DNA from: Deltaproteobacteria bacterium | Lineage (GTDB): Bacteria; Desulfobacterota_D; UBA1144; Nemesobacterales; UBA2774 | Assembly (NCBI GenBank): GCA_040223695.1 | Contig: JAVKFU010000017.1 | Span: forward strand, 124,001-188,000 | Direction of reading: 5' to 3' | Length of the DNA stretch: 64,000 nt | Shown here: one piece after another, positions 17,323-26,665 of the stretch | Layout: every line of letters begins with the position of its first letter | How positions within the stretch are numbered: position 1 is the stretch's first letter | Position numbers and translations under genes: made by a program | The notes under the pieces: generated by a model | Seen by the model: the letters and a program-made list of their open reading frames with translations, nothing else | What the model was told of the DNA's origin: nothing | The model's database searches: none

Positions 17323-18045
17323 TCAAGCCCCTGTCGCCTCGTAGAGATTTTTGATTTCGGACTCCGCGAGACTCCTCCACTTCCCTCTGGGCAGGCCTCC
17401 CAGGCTCACGGGCCCTATGGAAATTCTTTTTAACTGTCTTACGGGATTATCGAAGCTGTAAAAAAACCTTTTGACCAGATGGTTTCTGCCTTCATGAAAA
17501 CATATTTCTACAGTCGTAGAATCCTTGCCTCTTTTTATTACTTTAATGGAATCCGGCTTTGCGGGGCCGTCTTCGAGCAGAGCGCCTTTCTTCATCATCT
17601 CAAGCGTACTGTCATCTATAGGTTTTTTCACAATAGCCCTGTAAACCTTTTTGATTTCGTACCTGGGATGAAGAACCCTGTTCGCAAGCTCCCCGTCATT
17701 CGTGAGTATAATCAACCCTTCAACATCGTAATCGAGCCTTCCGACAGGATAGACCCTTTGAGGTATATCTCTTATCAATTCCTCTATCGTCCTTTTCTCG
17801 TCCTGCCCCTCCCCGAGCGCGGTCAGATAGAGCTTGGGTTTATTCAGTATCAAGTACCTCTTAACTTCAGGCTCTATGACGCGCCCCTGAACTTCTATCA
17901 TGTCCCTGTCCGTATCGACGGTCCTGCCGAGCTCAGCCTCTACCCTGCCGTTAATCTTTACATGGCCGCTCTTAATAAGCTCGTCCGCTTTCCTCCTGGA
18001 CGATACACCGCACATGGAAAGATATTTATTTAATCTGAGTATCAA
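17323..18045 (-). CDS. rluB: RluB/RsuA family 23S/16S rRNA pseudouridine synthase
   Basis: 240 residues. An N-terminal S4 RNA-binding domain (R-L-N-K-Y-L-S-M-C-G-V-S-S-R-R-K-A-D) is followed by the RsuA-family catalytic domain with the motif G-R-L-D-Y-D-V-E-G holding the catalytic Asp. The C-terminal G-R-N-H-L-V-K-R motif and the absence of long tails fit the RluB/RluE/RsuA group; RluB is the best guess from the S4 domain and length. The start is TTG at 18045, supported by the family N-terminus. It stands between tmk and a gene for an exported protein. Confidence 0.88.
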   Translation of the reverse strand: MILRLNKYLSMCGVSSRRKADELIKSGHVKINGRVEAELGRTVDTDRDMIEVQGRVIEPEVKRYLILNKPKLYLTALGEGQDEKRTIEELIRDIPQRVYPVGRLDYDVEGLIILTNDGELANRVLHPRYEIKKVYRAIVKKPIDDSTLEMMKKGALLEDGPAKPDSIKVIKRGKDSTTVEICFHEGRNHLVKRFFYSFDNPVRQLKRISIGPVSLGGLPRGKWRSLAESEIKNLYEATGA

Positions 18046-18072
18046 AGTTTCGCGCCCTTCATCCGGGCTTTG

Positions 18073-18459
18073 TTATCTCGCAAAAAGCGCTTCCCTCTTG
18101 GCCCAGTACGTCACATCTTTTCCCCTTATGCGGAATTTTACGAAGCCCGAGCCCTTATCCGTCATAAAGGCCTTTTCGTTTCCCCTGAACTTAACGCAGC
18201 GTTTGCCGTCGGAAAGAAGATGCTCGGCAAGCTCAATCTCGTCTCTATCCGTAAATTCGTAGTATTTCTGAATATCAATTCTGCTGTAGCACGCCGGGTA
18301 ACCAGCCTCGGTAAAGCATTCCCTATGCTGAAAATCACAGGTTGATTTTACTGCGCGGGCGAAATCGATTGGCAGCACCGTCAGAATGAGCAGGACAGCC
18401 ACAGTCAAGAAAGACCCGAACGCTCTCCGGGCAAAATTACCGGTTATATAGATTTTCAT
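18073..18459 (-). CDS. Hypothetical exported protein, 128 aa
   Basis: N-terminal hydrophobic segment at about residues 14-35 preceded by basic residues: a signal peptide or anchor. The mature part has four cysteines (C-D-F, C-F, C-Y, C-V) suitable for two disulfides and is basic toward the end. No known family. It lies 27 bases upstream of rluB on the same strand, so it may share a transcript, but the functional link is not evident. Confidence 0.65.
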   Translation of the reverse strand: MKIYITGNFARRAFGSFLTVAVLLILTVLPIDFARAVKSTCDFQHRECFTEAGYPACYSRIDIQKYYEFTDRDEIELAEHLLSDGKRCVKFRGNEKAFMTDKGSGFVKFRIRGKDVTYWAKREALFAR

Positions 18460-18506
18460 GAAAATTGTTCTCTTAGTCTCATCCTCTTCACGAAGCTCTC
18501 GTGAGG

Positions 18507-19331
18507 TTAATTCATGCCCATATCAATACTTTGCAGAGTATAACCCGCGGGCGGAGCCATATCCGCAGCGTTAATGTTTCCCTTTTTCGAGGATTTAAAA
18601 GTTGATTCGGCCTCTACGCTTCCCCCTTCATACTCTATTGTTTCTATCGGGAAGCCGTTTAACTTCCGCAATTGATCGAAAACGCTTCTCTCAAACTGCA
18701 CCTGTGAGCCGACCATACTTCCGCTTTTTGAGAAGGATTTTGTCATCTGATCCATAAAGTCCGCCATCTGGAGCATAACCGACATCATTTCCTCACCGCC
18801 CTCTATACCGTTCCAGTTAGCCACACAGTGCTCTCTTATTTTCTCATCCCCTTTATATACATCGTATTTAACGCATGAAATACCGTTTACCTTACCCGAC
18901 CCCGTTTTCTTAAGTACGGGCTCCACGTAATTCTGCCCTGCCATGCCCGGCATTTTCCTCTTCATCATTTCCTTTATTTGCTCCCTCTGCTCAGGCGGCA
19001 TATCCTTCATGGCCGCCTCCATCTGACTCATTGCCTCATTCATTTTTTGCGCAAGGGTATCCATCATCGCCTCGTCCATAATCATATATGTCTTATCTTC
19101 ATGGTTTATTATCATTATTTCTTTCTTATCCCCTATGAATATCATCGACCCTTCGAGCTTCTCACGGTTTTCATAGAAATCCATCCTCAGACTGTTATCC
19201 TTGACCTTGCCCTTAATCCGATCGAGCGATTCCGGGTTTATCTCTTTCTGCTCCAATTCAAAAAGCACGTCCGCATAGGAATTCAGAGTGATAAAGATTG
19301 TGACCAGTACTGACGCCAATATTTTCAACAT
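18507..19331 (-). CDS. DUF4412-like exported protein
   Basis: About 274 residues. The ATG at 19331 is chosen because GGAGGA lies 8 bases upstream and the following residues are a clean signal peptide; the frame continues upstream but without support. The mature region has the look of DUF4412 proteins: antiparallel strands around F-I-G-D-K-K-E and M-I-I-N-H-E-D-K-T-Y, a Met-rich helix-forming middle (M-x-x-M repeats about residues 85-130), and G-I-S-C-V-K-Y-D-V-Y-K-G near residue 170. The fold may be LolA/LppX-like, which would suggest binding of a lipid or other hydrophobic ligand in the periplasm, but this is inferred. It is divergent from nuoA. Confidence 0.75.
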   Translation of the reverse strand: MLKILASVLVTIFITLNSYADVLFELEQKEINPESLDRIKGKVKDNSLRMDFYENREKLEGSMIFIGDKKEIMIINHEDKTYMIMDEAMMDTLAQKMNEAMSQMEAAMKDMPPEQREQIKEMMKRKMPGMAGQNYVEPVLKKTGSGKVNGISCVKYDVYKGDEKIREHCVANWNGIEGGEEMMSVMLQMADFMDQMTKSFSKSGSMVGSQVQFERSVFDQLRKLNGFPIETIEYEGGSVEAESTFKSSKKGNINAADMAPPAGYTLQSIDMGMN

Positions 19332-19432
19332 CGCTGTCCTCCATTTTTTTGACACTAATTTTAACATATTAAGCGCCTTATTCACCCAAAAATCAACCCG
19401 AAATAATTCAGCCCCGGACACACCCCGGATTC

Positions 19433-19463
19433 TTGACAATTCCCCCATTACACTTAACCTAAT
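19433..19463 (+). promoter_or_regulatory. Possible promoter of nuoABCD
   Basis: TTGACA at 19433-19438 is a consensus -35. The -10 is weak: TAACCT at 19455-19460 (spacing 16) or CCTAAT at 19458-19463. Either would put the RNA start within a few bases of the nuoA GTG. Confidence 0.35.
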
Positions 19464-19466
19464 GCT

Positions 19467-19823
19467 GTGATTAATCAGTACATTCCCATACTTATAATAT
19501 TCATACTCGCTATCGGTCTTGCGGCAGCTATGCTGGGGCTTTCCTCCGTTCTGGGACCGAGACGGGATTCAAGGAGGAAGCTTGCTCCGTACGAGTCCGG
19601 GATACCGCCTACAGGGGATACAAGAGGCAAATTTTCCATTAAATATTACCTCATCGGCGCATTATTCATACTGTTTGATGTTGAGGCGGTATTTCTCTTC
19701 GCATGGGCTGTGGTATTCAAGGAACTCGGGCTTCTGGCATTTATTGAAATAATGGTGTTTTTTGTAGTTATAATAGGCGGTTACTTTTATATAGTTAAAA
19801 AGGGAGCTCTTGAATGGGAGTAA
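19467..19823 (+). CDS. nuoA: NADH-quinone oxidoreductase subunit A
   Basis: 118 residues with three membrane helices and the NuoA signature: Y-E-S-G-I-P-P-T-G after helix 1 and [11 protein letters not shown] in helix 2. It forms part of the complex I membrane arm near the quinone site. The start is a GTG at 19467, matching the usual NuoA N-terminus; no clear ribosome site. It overlaps nuoB by 10 bases. Confidence 0.95.
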   Translation: MINQYIPILIIFILAIGLAAAMLGLSSVLGPRRDSRRKLAPYESGIPPTGDTRGKFSIKYYLIGALFILFDVEAVFLFAWAVVFKELGLLAFIEIMVFFVVIIGGYFYIVKKGALEWE

Positions 19824-20299
19824 ATTCGACACCGCTTCTGGGCGGCGACGGTTTTATAACGACTACTATCGAGTCTTTCGCAAACTGGGGGAGAAAGAAC
19901 AGCCTCTGGCCGATGCCGTTCGGCACCGCGTGCTGCGCCATTGAAATGATGGGCGTGTTCGCTTCCAGGTTCGATCTGTCGAGGTTCGGCGCCGAGGTCG
20001 CGAGATTCTCGCCGAGGCAGGCCGACCTCATGATCGTATCCGGAACAATCACCTACAAAATGGCTTCCGTGTGCAGGAGAATATACGACCAGATGCCGGA
20101 GCCCAAGTGGGTAATAGCTATGGGCTCGTGCACCTGCGGCGGAGGGCCCTTCGACAGCTATGCAGTAGTACAGGGGATCGACGAGTTTTTGCCCGTAGAT
20201 GTATATGTGGGCGGCTGTCCCCCCAGACCCGAAGCCGTCATCGACGCTGTGATGAAAATACAGAAGAAGATCGAGTTGCAAGGGGCCCCTGTTGTATGA
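19814..20299 (+). CDS. nuoB: NADH-quinone oxidoreductase subunit B
   Basis: 161 residues. The ligands of the N2 [4Fe-4S] cluster are present: tandem Cys C40-C41 (in T-A-C-C-A-I-E), C106 (M-G-S-C) and C135 (G-G-C-P-P-R-P-E). N2 passes electrons to quinone. There is an additional Cys at 108. The ATG lies within the end of nuoA, and the gene ends in an ATGA overlap with nuoC. Confidence 0.96.
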   Translation: MGVNSTPLLGGDGFITTTIESFANWGRKNSLWPMPFGTACCAIEMMGVFASRFDLSRFGAEVARFSPRQADLMIVSGTITYKMASVCRRIYDQMPEPKWVIAMGSCTCGGGPFDSYAVVQGIDEFLPVDVYVGGCPPRPEAVIDAVMKIQKKIELQGAPVV

Positions 20300-20817
20300 G
20301 TTTTGATCTTTCCTCACTTACGGATTCCCTAAATACCGAATTTCCCGGCGCAGTGAAGACCATAATCGAATACAGAGGGGAAACAACTCTCGTTGTATTA
20401 AAGGAGAAAGTATCAGAGATATGCCGCAGCCTTAAAGACGATTTCGGCTTTACTTTTCTCGCCGATCTTACCGCCGTCGACTACCTTGAGGTTAAGACAC
20501 CCCGCTACGAAGTCGTATACCACGTGCACAGATTCGGCCCGGAATTTGACGAAAATATAAGGATCAGGTTAAAAGCCGAGGTCGAGGGAAAAGAACCCAC
20601 AATTGATTCTGTAACCCCTGTATGGAGCGGAGCGGACTGGCTTGAGAGGGAGGTGTACGATATGTTCGGTATAGAGTTCACCGGGCACCCCGATCTGAGA
20701 AGAATACTCATGCCGGATGACTACGAGCCCTTTCCGCTCAGAAAGGACTTTGACGTCAGGAACCGCGAGGCCTCAAAAAGATCATTCGAGAAAGAGCTCG
20801 AGAGGGGGACGGAATAA
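20296..20817 (+). CDS. nuoC: NADH-quinone oxidoreductase subunit C
   Basis: 173 residues from the ATG in the ATGA junction with nuoB. The 30-kDa subunit motif is present: [12 protein letters not shown][13 protein letters not shown], followed by P-F-P-L-R-K-D-F. It belongs to the peripheral arm connecting the NuoB and NuoD subunits. It is a separate gene here, not fused to nuoD. Confidence 0.96.
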   Translation: MSFDLSSLTDSLNTEFPGAVKTIIEYRGETTLVVLKEKVSEICRSLKDDFGFTFLADLTAVDYLEVKTPRYEVVYHVHRFGPEFDENIRIRLKAEVEGKEPTIDSVTPVWSGADWLEREVYDMFGIEFTGHPDLRRILMPDDYEPFPLRKDFDVRNREASKRSFEKELERGTE

Positions 20818-22046
20818 TGGAACGAGTCGAGTTCATAAGCGAAGAATCGGTGCTGGATACGGAGACCGGCGCCCGAACCGAAACAATGATGCTCAACATG
20901 GGCCCGCAGCACCCGGCGACTCACGGAGTGCTTCGCGTGGTACTGCATCTCGACGGAGAAGTCGTCGTAAAGGCAATTCCCCATATCGGCTACCTTCACC
21001 GCGGAATAGAAAAATTATGCGAGCACATAACATATCAGATGTGCCTCCCTTACACCGACCGCATGGATTATCTGGCCTCGATTTGCAACAACATAGGCTT
21101 TATACTGAGCGTCGAAAAGCTTCTGGGAATAGAGGACGAGATTCCCGAAAGGGCGAAGACAGCCGAAGTAATACTATTCGAGTTAGGGCGCATTGAATCA
21201 CATCTCGTCGGCATAGGCACGAACGCGCTCGACCTGGGCGCGATGAGTGCGTTCCTCTACTGCTTTAAAGAAAGGGAGAGGATATACGACATCCTGGAGA
21301 CAGTATGCGGCGCGAGGCTCACAACCTCCTACCCGAGGGTCGGGGGGCTGCCGCTCGACCTCCCGGATGATTTTGAGGAGAAGGTCAGAAATTTTCTCAG
21401 GATTTTCCCCAAGACCCTGACGGAAGTGGACAAGCTCCTCACGAGAAACCGCATCTGGATCGAGAGAACAAAAGGAATAGCGTTCATAAGCGCCGAGGAC
21501 GCGATAGATCTCGGACTCACCGGTCCCGCGCTCAGGGGGAGCGGAGTTCCTTACGATGTCAGAAAAGCTATGCCTTATCTCGGTTATGAAAATTACGACT
21601 TCGAGGTCCCGGTCGCAACGGACGGAGACGCCTATTCCCGGTTTCTATGCAGACTCGAAGAGATGAATCAGAGCCTCAAAATTATAGAGCAGGCTCTGGA
21701 CAACCTGCCTGACGGCCCTTATGCCGCGGACCTTCCTGATGTGGTACTGCCAAAGAAGGAGCTTACCTATACGAAAATGGAGTCTCTTATCAGACACTTC
21801 GTACTTGTTTACGAAGGGTTCAAGCCGCCTGCCGGCGAAGTACAGCACGCTGTTGAAAACCCGAAGGGCGAACTCTCCTACTATCTTGTAAGCGACGGCT
21901 CCGGAAAACCTTACAGAATGAGGGTGAGGGGACCGTCATTCGTCAATATGCAGGCCCTTCCTCAAATGGTCAAAGGCAGCCTCGTGGCGGATGTTATAGC
22001 CGCTATCGGCAGCCTTGATATTGTTCTCGGCGAAATAGACAGATAA
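20817..22046 (+). CDS. nuoD: NADH-quinone oxidoreductase subunit D
   Basis: 409 residues. The 49-kDa subunit signature G-P-Q-H-P-A-T-H-G is near residue 30, with I-G-Y-L-H-R-G-I-E-K and the late R-G-P-S-F-x-N and G-S-L-D-I-V-L-G-E-I-D-R end. NuoD lines the quinone pocket with NuoB. The start overlaps the nuoC stop (TAATG). No nuoE, F, G or H follows: the next gene is on the opposite strand, so this is a four-gene block. A short GC hairpin at 22059-22073 lies just after the stop but lacks a T tract. Confidence 0.96.
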   Translation: MERVEFISEESVLDTETGARTETMMLNMGPQHPATHGVLRVVLHLDGEVVVKAIPHIGYLHRGIEKLCEHITYQMCLPYTDRMDYLASICNNIGFILSVEKLLGIEDEIPERAKTAEVILFELGRIESHLVGIGTNALDLGAMSAFLYCFKERERIYDILETVCGARLTTSYPRVGGLPLDLPDDFEEKVRNFLRIFPKTLTEVDKLLTRNRIWIERTKGIAFISAEDAIDLGLTGPALRGSGVPYDVRKAMPYLGYENYDFEVPVATDGDAYSRFLCRLEEMNQSLKIIEQALDNLPDGPYAADLPDVVLPKKELTYTKMESLIRHFVLVYEGFKPPAGEVQHAVENPKGELSYYLVSDGSGKPYRMRVRGPSFVNMQALPQMVKGSLVADVIAAIGSLDIVLGEIDR

Positions 22047-22169
22047 TCCGAAATAGCATCCGGCGACGCCGGACCCGATAAAACCCGTCGTAAAAGGAAC
22101 AAGAGCAACCCTCTTCATATCTCCAACCAGATGCAGAATTATATGATCTGACCGGCCACGGGCAGGATT

Positions 22170-22505
22170 TTAAAGCGACGACCAGCATTTAGTGGCCAGC
22201 GGGTTATAGTCGCCGTTATGAATGTGGACGCAAAGGCTCTGGCCAAGCTCGGTTTGCGCGAGCAGTATAACTTTATCGGCTACGGCTTCGGCGTTTTCCT
22301 TGCTCACGCCGTCAGCGTACACCCAGAAGTCAACAGGTGACTGCCAGGAGGCCTGTATCACGTTCGGAAGGGATTTGACGGACTCCGTGAAGTTCCGCTG
22401 GACCTGAGAAGCACTGAACCCGCTGTCCTGAGCCGGGCTCGAATGAATAAACGCCGTAAGAATCAATGATAAAATTAATCCTGTAGTAAGTAGCGATTTA
22501 TTCAT
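22170..22505 (-). CDS. Hypothetical exported protein, 111 aa
   Basis: Signal peptide at residues 1-25 with A-Q-D cleavage region. The mature part of about 86 residues has two Cys (C-V-H-I-H-N-G, and C-W-S-S at the C-terminus) and a central W-V-Y-A-D-G-V region. No family recognised. It lies 25 bases downstream of lolA on the same strand and is probably in the ftsK-lolA transcript. It ends facing nuoD. Confidence 0.65.
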   Translation of the reverse strand: MNKSLLTTGLILSLILTAFIHSSPAQDSGFSASQVQRNFTESVKSLPNVIQASWQSPVDFWVYADGVSKENAEAVADKVILLAQTELGQSLCVHIHNGDYNPLATKCWSSL

Positions 22506-22530
22506 AGAAGCCTCCTCTCGCAGGTTAATC

Positions 22531-23208
22531 TCACTCTGTCAGGGCGGATGTCGGGGGTTTTATAACCTCAACGCCCTCGGGCGCCTTAAAACTAAATAAA
22601 GAATCCGACACCCCCCCGTCTAATTCAATATCTTCAAGAATGACTTTTGTCAAATTACCGAAGGGATCGTATAGATAGATGATGTTCACGATCATGCTGT
22701 TTTTATCTACAGAGACCGTAACTTTATTGTAATCCTCCTCACCCTCTTTAGGCCAAAGATCGATGAGGTAGTTACCGTTCGTCTCAAATTCCCTCGATTC
22801 CGAAAAACTCGCCTTGAAAAGCTCCTTTATCTTACCGAGTCCGGAAAGCAGAGTCGTCGTAGTCCCGGTTTCGGATACCTGATTGAGAGGAGACTGCACC
22901 ACCTGTTTTTCTTCCTCATTGTAGTACCATAGGGTCTTTCCGTCCGATACTATTTCGTCTTTCGCCGGTTGGTAGTAATTCCATCTCATCATCCCGGGCT
23001 TTTTGAACCAGACCTCACCCTCCGCCTTCTGAACCTTGTTTAACGCCTTTACATTCGCTTCCTGCGTAAAATCCGCATGGAAGTCCTTTATCTTTTCATA
23101 TTTATTCTGAATCTTATCGAGAACCGCGTCCAGGTCATCATTTTGCTGTGAAAATGCCGCGGTCGTGAACAAAAACATCCCGAGAACTGCGATAATTACT
23201 TTTTTCAA
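22531..23208 (-). CDS. lolA: Outer-membrane lipoprotein carrier LolA
   Basis: 225 residues with a signal peptide (cleavage after T-A-A-F-S). The LolA pattern is clear: F-H-A-D-F-T-Q-E, then G-E-V-W-F-K-K-P-G-M-M-R-W-N-Y and W-Y-Y-N-E-E-E-K-Q-V. It carries lipoproteins from LolCDE through the periplasm to the outer membrane, so the cell is diderm. The start is TTG at 23208, overlapping the ftsK TGA (TTGA), with GAGAGG upstream. The ftsK-lolA order is common in proteobacteria. Confidence 0.92.
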   Translation of the reverse strand: MKKVIIAVLGMFLFTTAAFSQQNDDLDAVLDKIQNKYEKIKDFHADFTQEANVKALNKVQKAEGEVWFKKPGMMRWNYYQPAKDEIVSDGKTLWYYNEEEKQVVQSPLNQVSETGTTTTLLSGLGKIKELFKASFSESREFETNGNYLIDLWPKEGEEDYNKVTVSVDKNSMIVNIIYLYDPFGNLTKVILEDIELDGGVSDSLFSFKAPEGVEVIKPPTSALTE

Positions 23209-25505
23209 TTTGTTTGCCTCTCGCTAATTTGGTTTAAATCTATAAACACTTCTCTGGGCTTACCCGCAACTTCCTGCGGCCCTACAACGCCTTCTTTCTC
23301 CATAATCTCCACAATGCGGGCCGCCCTGTTATAACCTATTTTCAGTTTCCTCTGCAGCATCGAAATAGACGCCTGCCCCGTTTCCGCTATAGTCCTCAAA
23401 GCTTCCTGATATAGCTCGTCCTTTTCATCGTCAAGCTCTGCCGACCCCTCTTTTTCGTCGATGAATGTAATCTCTTCATTGTATACGGGCTGTCCCTGAG
23501 ATTTTACGTACTCGGTTATGCCTTCCCTTTCCTCATCCGAAATCAGAGCGCCCTGCACTCTCAGAAGCTTGGATGTGCCCGGCTCCAAAAACAGCATATC
23601 CCCTTTGCCGAGCAGTCTTTCAGCTCCTCCCGTGTCCAGGATAATACGCGAGTCGATTTTAGAGGACACGAGGAATGAAATTCTAGCCGGGAAGTTGGCC
23701 TTTATCAGCCCGGCTACAATGTCTGCCGAAGGACGCTGCGTTGCCACTATCAGATGTATTCCCGCGGCGCGCGCTTTCTGGGAAAGCCTGGTTATCGACT
23801 CCTTTATTTCGCTCGGCGCAATCATCATCAAGTCGGCAAGCTCATCCAGCACAATAACGATGTAGGGCAGGAGCTTGTCCCACTTGTCCTCGGTCTGTAG
23901 CCGCTCGACGTGTTTGTTGTGAGTCTCAATGTCCCTCACTCCCTCTTCGGAGAGTATCCTGTATCTCTTGTCCATCTCCTCTACAGCCCATCTAAGCGCG
24001 GCCGCTGCTTTCTTCGGTTCCGTTACTACGGGGTGAAGTAAATGAGGTATGTCCTCATATACAGACAGCTCCAGCATCTTGGGGTCTATCATTATGAATT
24101 TCAGCTCGTAGGGACTCGCCTTATAGAGCATGCTTGTAATTACCGCGTTTAATAGCACGCTCTTACCCGAGCCCGTCGTCCCCGCAATCATAAGGTGAGG
24201 CGCCTTTCTCAGGTCCATATAAAAAGGAAGGCCCGAAATGTCCTTGCCGAGCGCCAGTGTAAGCATGGATTTCCTTTTTGAGAACTCCGGATCCTCAAGG
24301 AGCTCCCTCAGAACTACAATCTCTCTCTTAGGGTTCGGAACCTCGATACCGATTACGTCCTTCCCCGGTATCGGGGCAATGATCCTGATGCTGAGCGCGC
24401 TCAGGCCCATAGCGAGATCGTTCTCGAGAGAAGCTATTTTGTTAATCTTGATACCGGGCGCAGGCTTATACTCGAACATAGTGATTACTGGACCCGGCCT
24501 TATCTCGGTAACCTTGCCGGATACTCCAAAATCCCTCAGCTTCTCTTCAATCAGTCTCGCTTTTTCATAGACCGCTTCCCTGTCTATCTCTATATTTGTC
24601 TCCACCTTGGGATCGAGCAGATCGCACGGAGGGATATTATAATCCTTGTGAGACACTTCCAGTTTGGGGGAGAAGTCTTCGAGCCCCTCGAGTTTGGGCT
24701 GCTCCAGCACTATTGCCGGCATTTGTTCTTCCAAAGATTCCCCGGAATCAAAGTCTTCCGCCTGAAAATCGTCTGCGGAAATAATAAATTCGTCATCCCG
24801 TTCCGGCTTACCGTAAAAGGATATGGAGCCGTTGCCCGAACTGTGTGTGGATCCTGAAACGATGCGTTCTTTCGGTTTAAACAGGGATTCTTTCAGTAAC
24901 ATTAATGATTCACCAATTTTCAAGACTGTATACTTTGACCCGTTATATATATTTTCGGCAGTGAATACCGTGACCCTTCCGAGCGCTCCCAGTAAATCGG
25001 AAATTGTGACACTCGATATAATTATTAAACTCACCAGCAGCAATATTGTTACAATCAAATATGAACCGATGTTCCCCGCGACGCTGTCTCTCATCACGGA
25101 GGCGAGCGAGTTCCCCACCAGTCCCCCGGCGGGGCTAAATCCGAGCAGTTCCCTGTTTGTGTAGAGAAGTCCCAGAAATACCATCCCGGACACGAAAAAT
25201 AGAAAAGCCGACGCGGTCTTCCTGTAGAGATTCCCACCCGCTTTATTAAGGAAAACTACGACGGATGTGTAAAACATAACTATCGGCACAACAAAAGCGA
25301 ATACCCCGAATGTCTTCCCCAGGATTCCTGATACATAGACGCCTATAGCTCCCATGGCCCCTTTAACGTCCGGGCCTGATTCGGAGCTGTAAAAAATGAG
25401 GCTAAGGGCCGAAAAAAGCCCCACCGTGAATAAAAATGCGGCTATTATCTCCCTTACAATAGAGTCGGATGGTTCCTGTCTGGTAGCGTTTTTTCTTCTG
25501 GCCAT
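23205..25505 (-). CDS. ftsK: DNA translocase FtsK/SpoIIIE
   Basis: 766 residues. Four or five membrane helices lie in the first 170 residues, followed by an acidic linker shorter than in E. coli. The alpha-beta motor has Walker A G-T-T-G-S-G-K-S and Walker B I-V-I-V-L-D-E-L-A-D-L-M, with the F-K-F-I-M-I-D-P region and R-L-S-Q-K-A-R-A-A-G-I-H. The C-terminal gamma winged helix (Y-N-R-A-A-R-I-V-E-x-M-E) reads KOPS sequences. Role: chromosome dimer resolution and septal DNA pumping. It leads the ftsK-lolA unit. Confidence 0.95.
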   Translation of the reverse strand: MARRKNATRQEPSDSIVREIIAAFLFTVGLFSALSLIFYSSESGPDVKGAMGAIGVYVSGILGKTFGVFAFVVPIVMFYTSVVVFLNKAGGNLYRKTASAFLFFVSGMVFLGLLYTNRELLGFSPAGGLVGNSLASVMRDSVAGNIGSYLIVTILLLVSLIIISSVTISDLLGALGRVTVFTAENIYNGSKYTVLKIGESLMLLKESLFKPKERIVSGSTHSSGNGSISFYGKPERDDEFIISADDFQAEDFDSGESLEEQMPAIVLEQPKLEGLEDFSPKLEVSHKDYNIPPCDLLDPKVETNIEIDREAVYEKARLIEEKLRDFGVSGKVTEIRPGPVITMFEYKPAPGIKINKIASLENDLAMGLSALSIRIIAPIPGKDVIGIEVPNPKREIVVLRELLEDPEFSKRKSMLTLALGKDISGLPFYMDLRKAPHLMIAGTTGSGKSVLLNAVITSMLYKASPYELKFIMIDPKMLELSVYEDIPHLLHPVVTEPKKAAAALRWAVEEMDKRYRILSEEGVRDIETHNKHVERLQTEDKWDKLLPYIVIVLDELADLMMIAPSEIKESITRLSQKARAAGIHLIVATQRPSADIVAGLIKANFPARISFLVSSKIDSRIILDTGGAERLLGKGDMLFLEPGTSKLLRVQGALISDEEREGITEYVKSQGQPVYNEEITFIDEKEGSAELDDEKDELYQEALRTIAETGQASISMLQRKLKIGYNRAARIVEIMEKEGVVGPQEVAGKPREVFIDLNQISERQTN

Positions 25506-25774
25506 AGATTGTTAAAGCTAATTATACAATACACAGGATAACTATTCAAAATTGTTGAGTTTCAAACGCGGCCTACCGATCAATGGCGAAATATCATTAT
25601 GGTGTTTAATCGGATACCCGCTGGCGCGTGATAAAAGAAAGCTGCGTTATAAAACTGAAATTATTACATGGTCGTCCATTTCGGACTCATCTTTGCCAGA
25701 CTTCGGCTCATAAAAGGAGTCCGCATCAGAATTGGACCTTTCGCGATACGACTTAAAACTAAATATGAAGACTT

Positions 25775-26500
25775 TTAGTTGCCGAACGCCTCTTTGAGCA
25801 CCGGGTCCAGCCCATGTAGCAAACGTTCACAATTGCCATTAAAGCTGGACCCATGCATAATTGCAAGCGTTTTGGGTTTAAGACCGGCAAGCTCGTGCAA
25901 TAGTCGTTTTGTGTTTGCAGTGTAAGGCAGATAGTCCATCAGCGGTCCCGTCTGATAGTCAGTTATAGCCTTCCGCGTCCGCTCAAGGATTTCATCGGAC
26001 TCCGTGACAGGCTCCACTTTGCCAGTTTGATGAAAAAGGTCGGAGCAGAACAAAGTGGCGTTTGTTTCTTCAAACAGCGATCCTGCGTCCCACCCATGTG
26101 GCAAGTGAGGGGTTGAAATAAATCGGAAGCGATATTTCCCGGTGGTGAGCACATCTTCTTTCTGGAGGCCCCGCGGCGGCCGATTTGCAAAATCGCTAAT
26201 GTTGACAAGAGCCCCAACCACACTGCAGACCGGTTCTGCCAAAGGTGCTGCCTCCAGCCATTCATTAAGGGCGCCGCACTCGTCAACCTCAAAATGACTC
26301 CAGCTTATATAGCGTATAGTTTTTGGATCAAGCAGTTTCGATACAGCCTCGTACAGTTCGGGGAACATCTTTCGCATACCGGTGTGATAAATCAGCGGTT
26401 CCTCATCTCTGACAACAAAATGGTTAAATTGCAAGTCAAAGTCCCTAACATATATGGATATGCGATACACATCCGGGGCAATTTCGGTCACTGTAGCCAT
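25775..26500 (-). CDS. Flavodiiron-like metallo-beta-lactamase protein (ODP type)
   Basis: 241 residues, MBL fold. The metal motif reads S-H-F-E-V-D-E-C-G (H69, E71, D73), with further ligands H132 or H135 (P-H-L-P-H-G-W-D), D154 (C-S-D-L-F) and H216 (I-M-H-G-S-S). The H-x-E-x-D pattern, with Glu in place of the second His of hydrolases, is that of flavodiiron proteins and of the oxygen-binding diiron protein ODP. There is no flavodoxin domain, so the protein is the stand-alone diiron module. Likely roles are O2 or NO binding, sensing or reduction. GGAGG precedes the ATG. It is monocistronic. Confidence 0.83.
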   Translation of the reverse strand: MATVTEIAPDVYRISIYVRDFDLQFNHFVVRDEEPLIYHTGMRKMFPELYEAVSKLLDPKTIRYISWSHFEVDECGALNEWLEAAPLAEPVCSVVGALVNISDFANRPPRGLQKEDVLTTGKYRFRFISTPHLPHGWDAGSLFEETNATLFCSDLFHQTGKVEPVTESDEILERTRKAITDYQTGPLMDYLPYTANTKRLLHELAGLKPKTLAIMHGSSFNGNCERLLHGLDPVLKEAFGN

Positions 26501-26665
26501 ATTTAACCTCCTGAATTTTTCTAATCAATTTGTTGAAAAGTATTTAAGGATGGTAACATTCCAATTCACCCTCGTCCAATCATTCACAAACACAGTCATT
26601 GCTTTCGAAATTATACATTTCGTGGATAAAAATATAGTTCACTATTAGTAAAGGCTTGTGAGAAA

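Noticed and set aside
22059-22073. GC hairpin after nuoD considered as terminator
   Set aside because: Six-base stem with a three-base loop, but no T tract follows on either strand.
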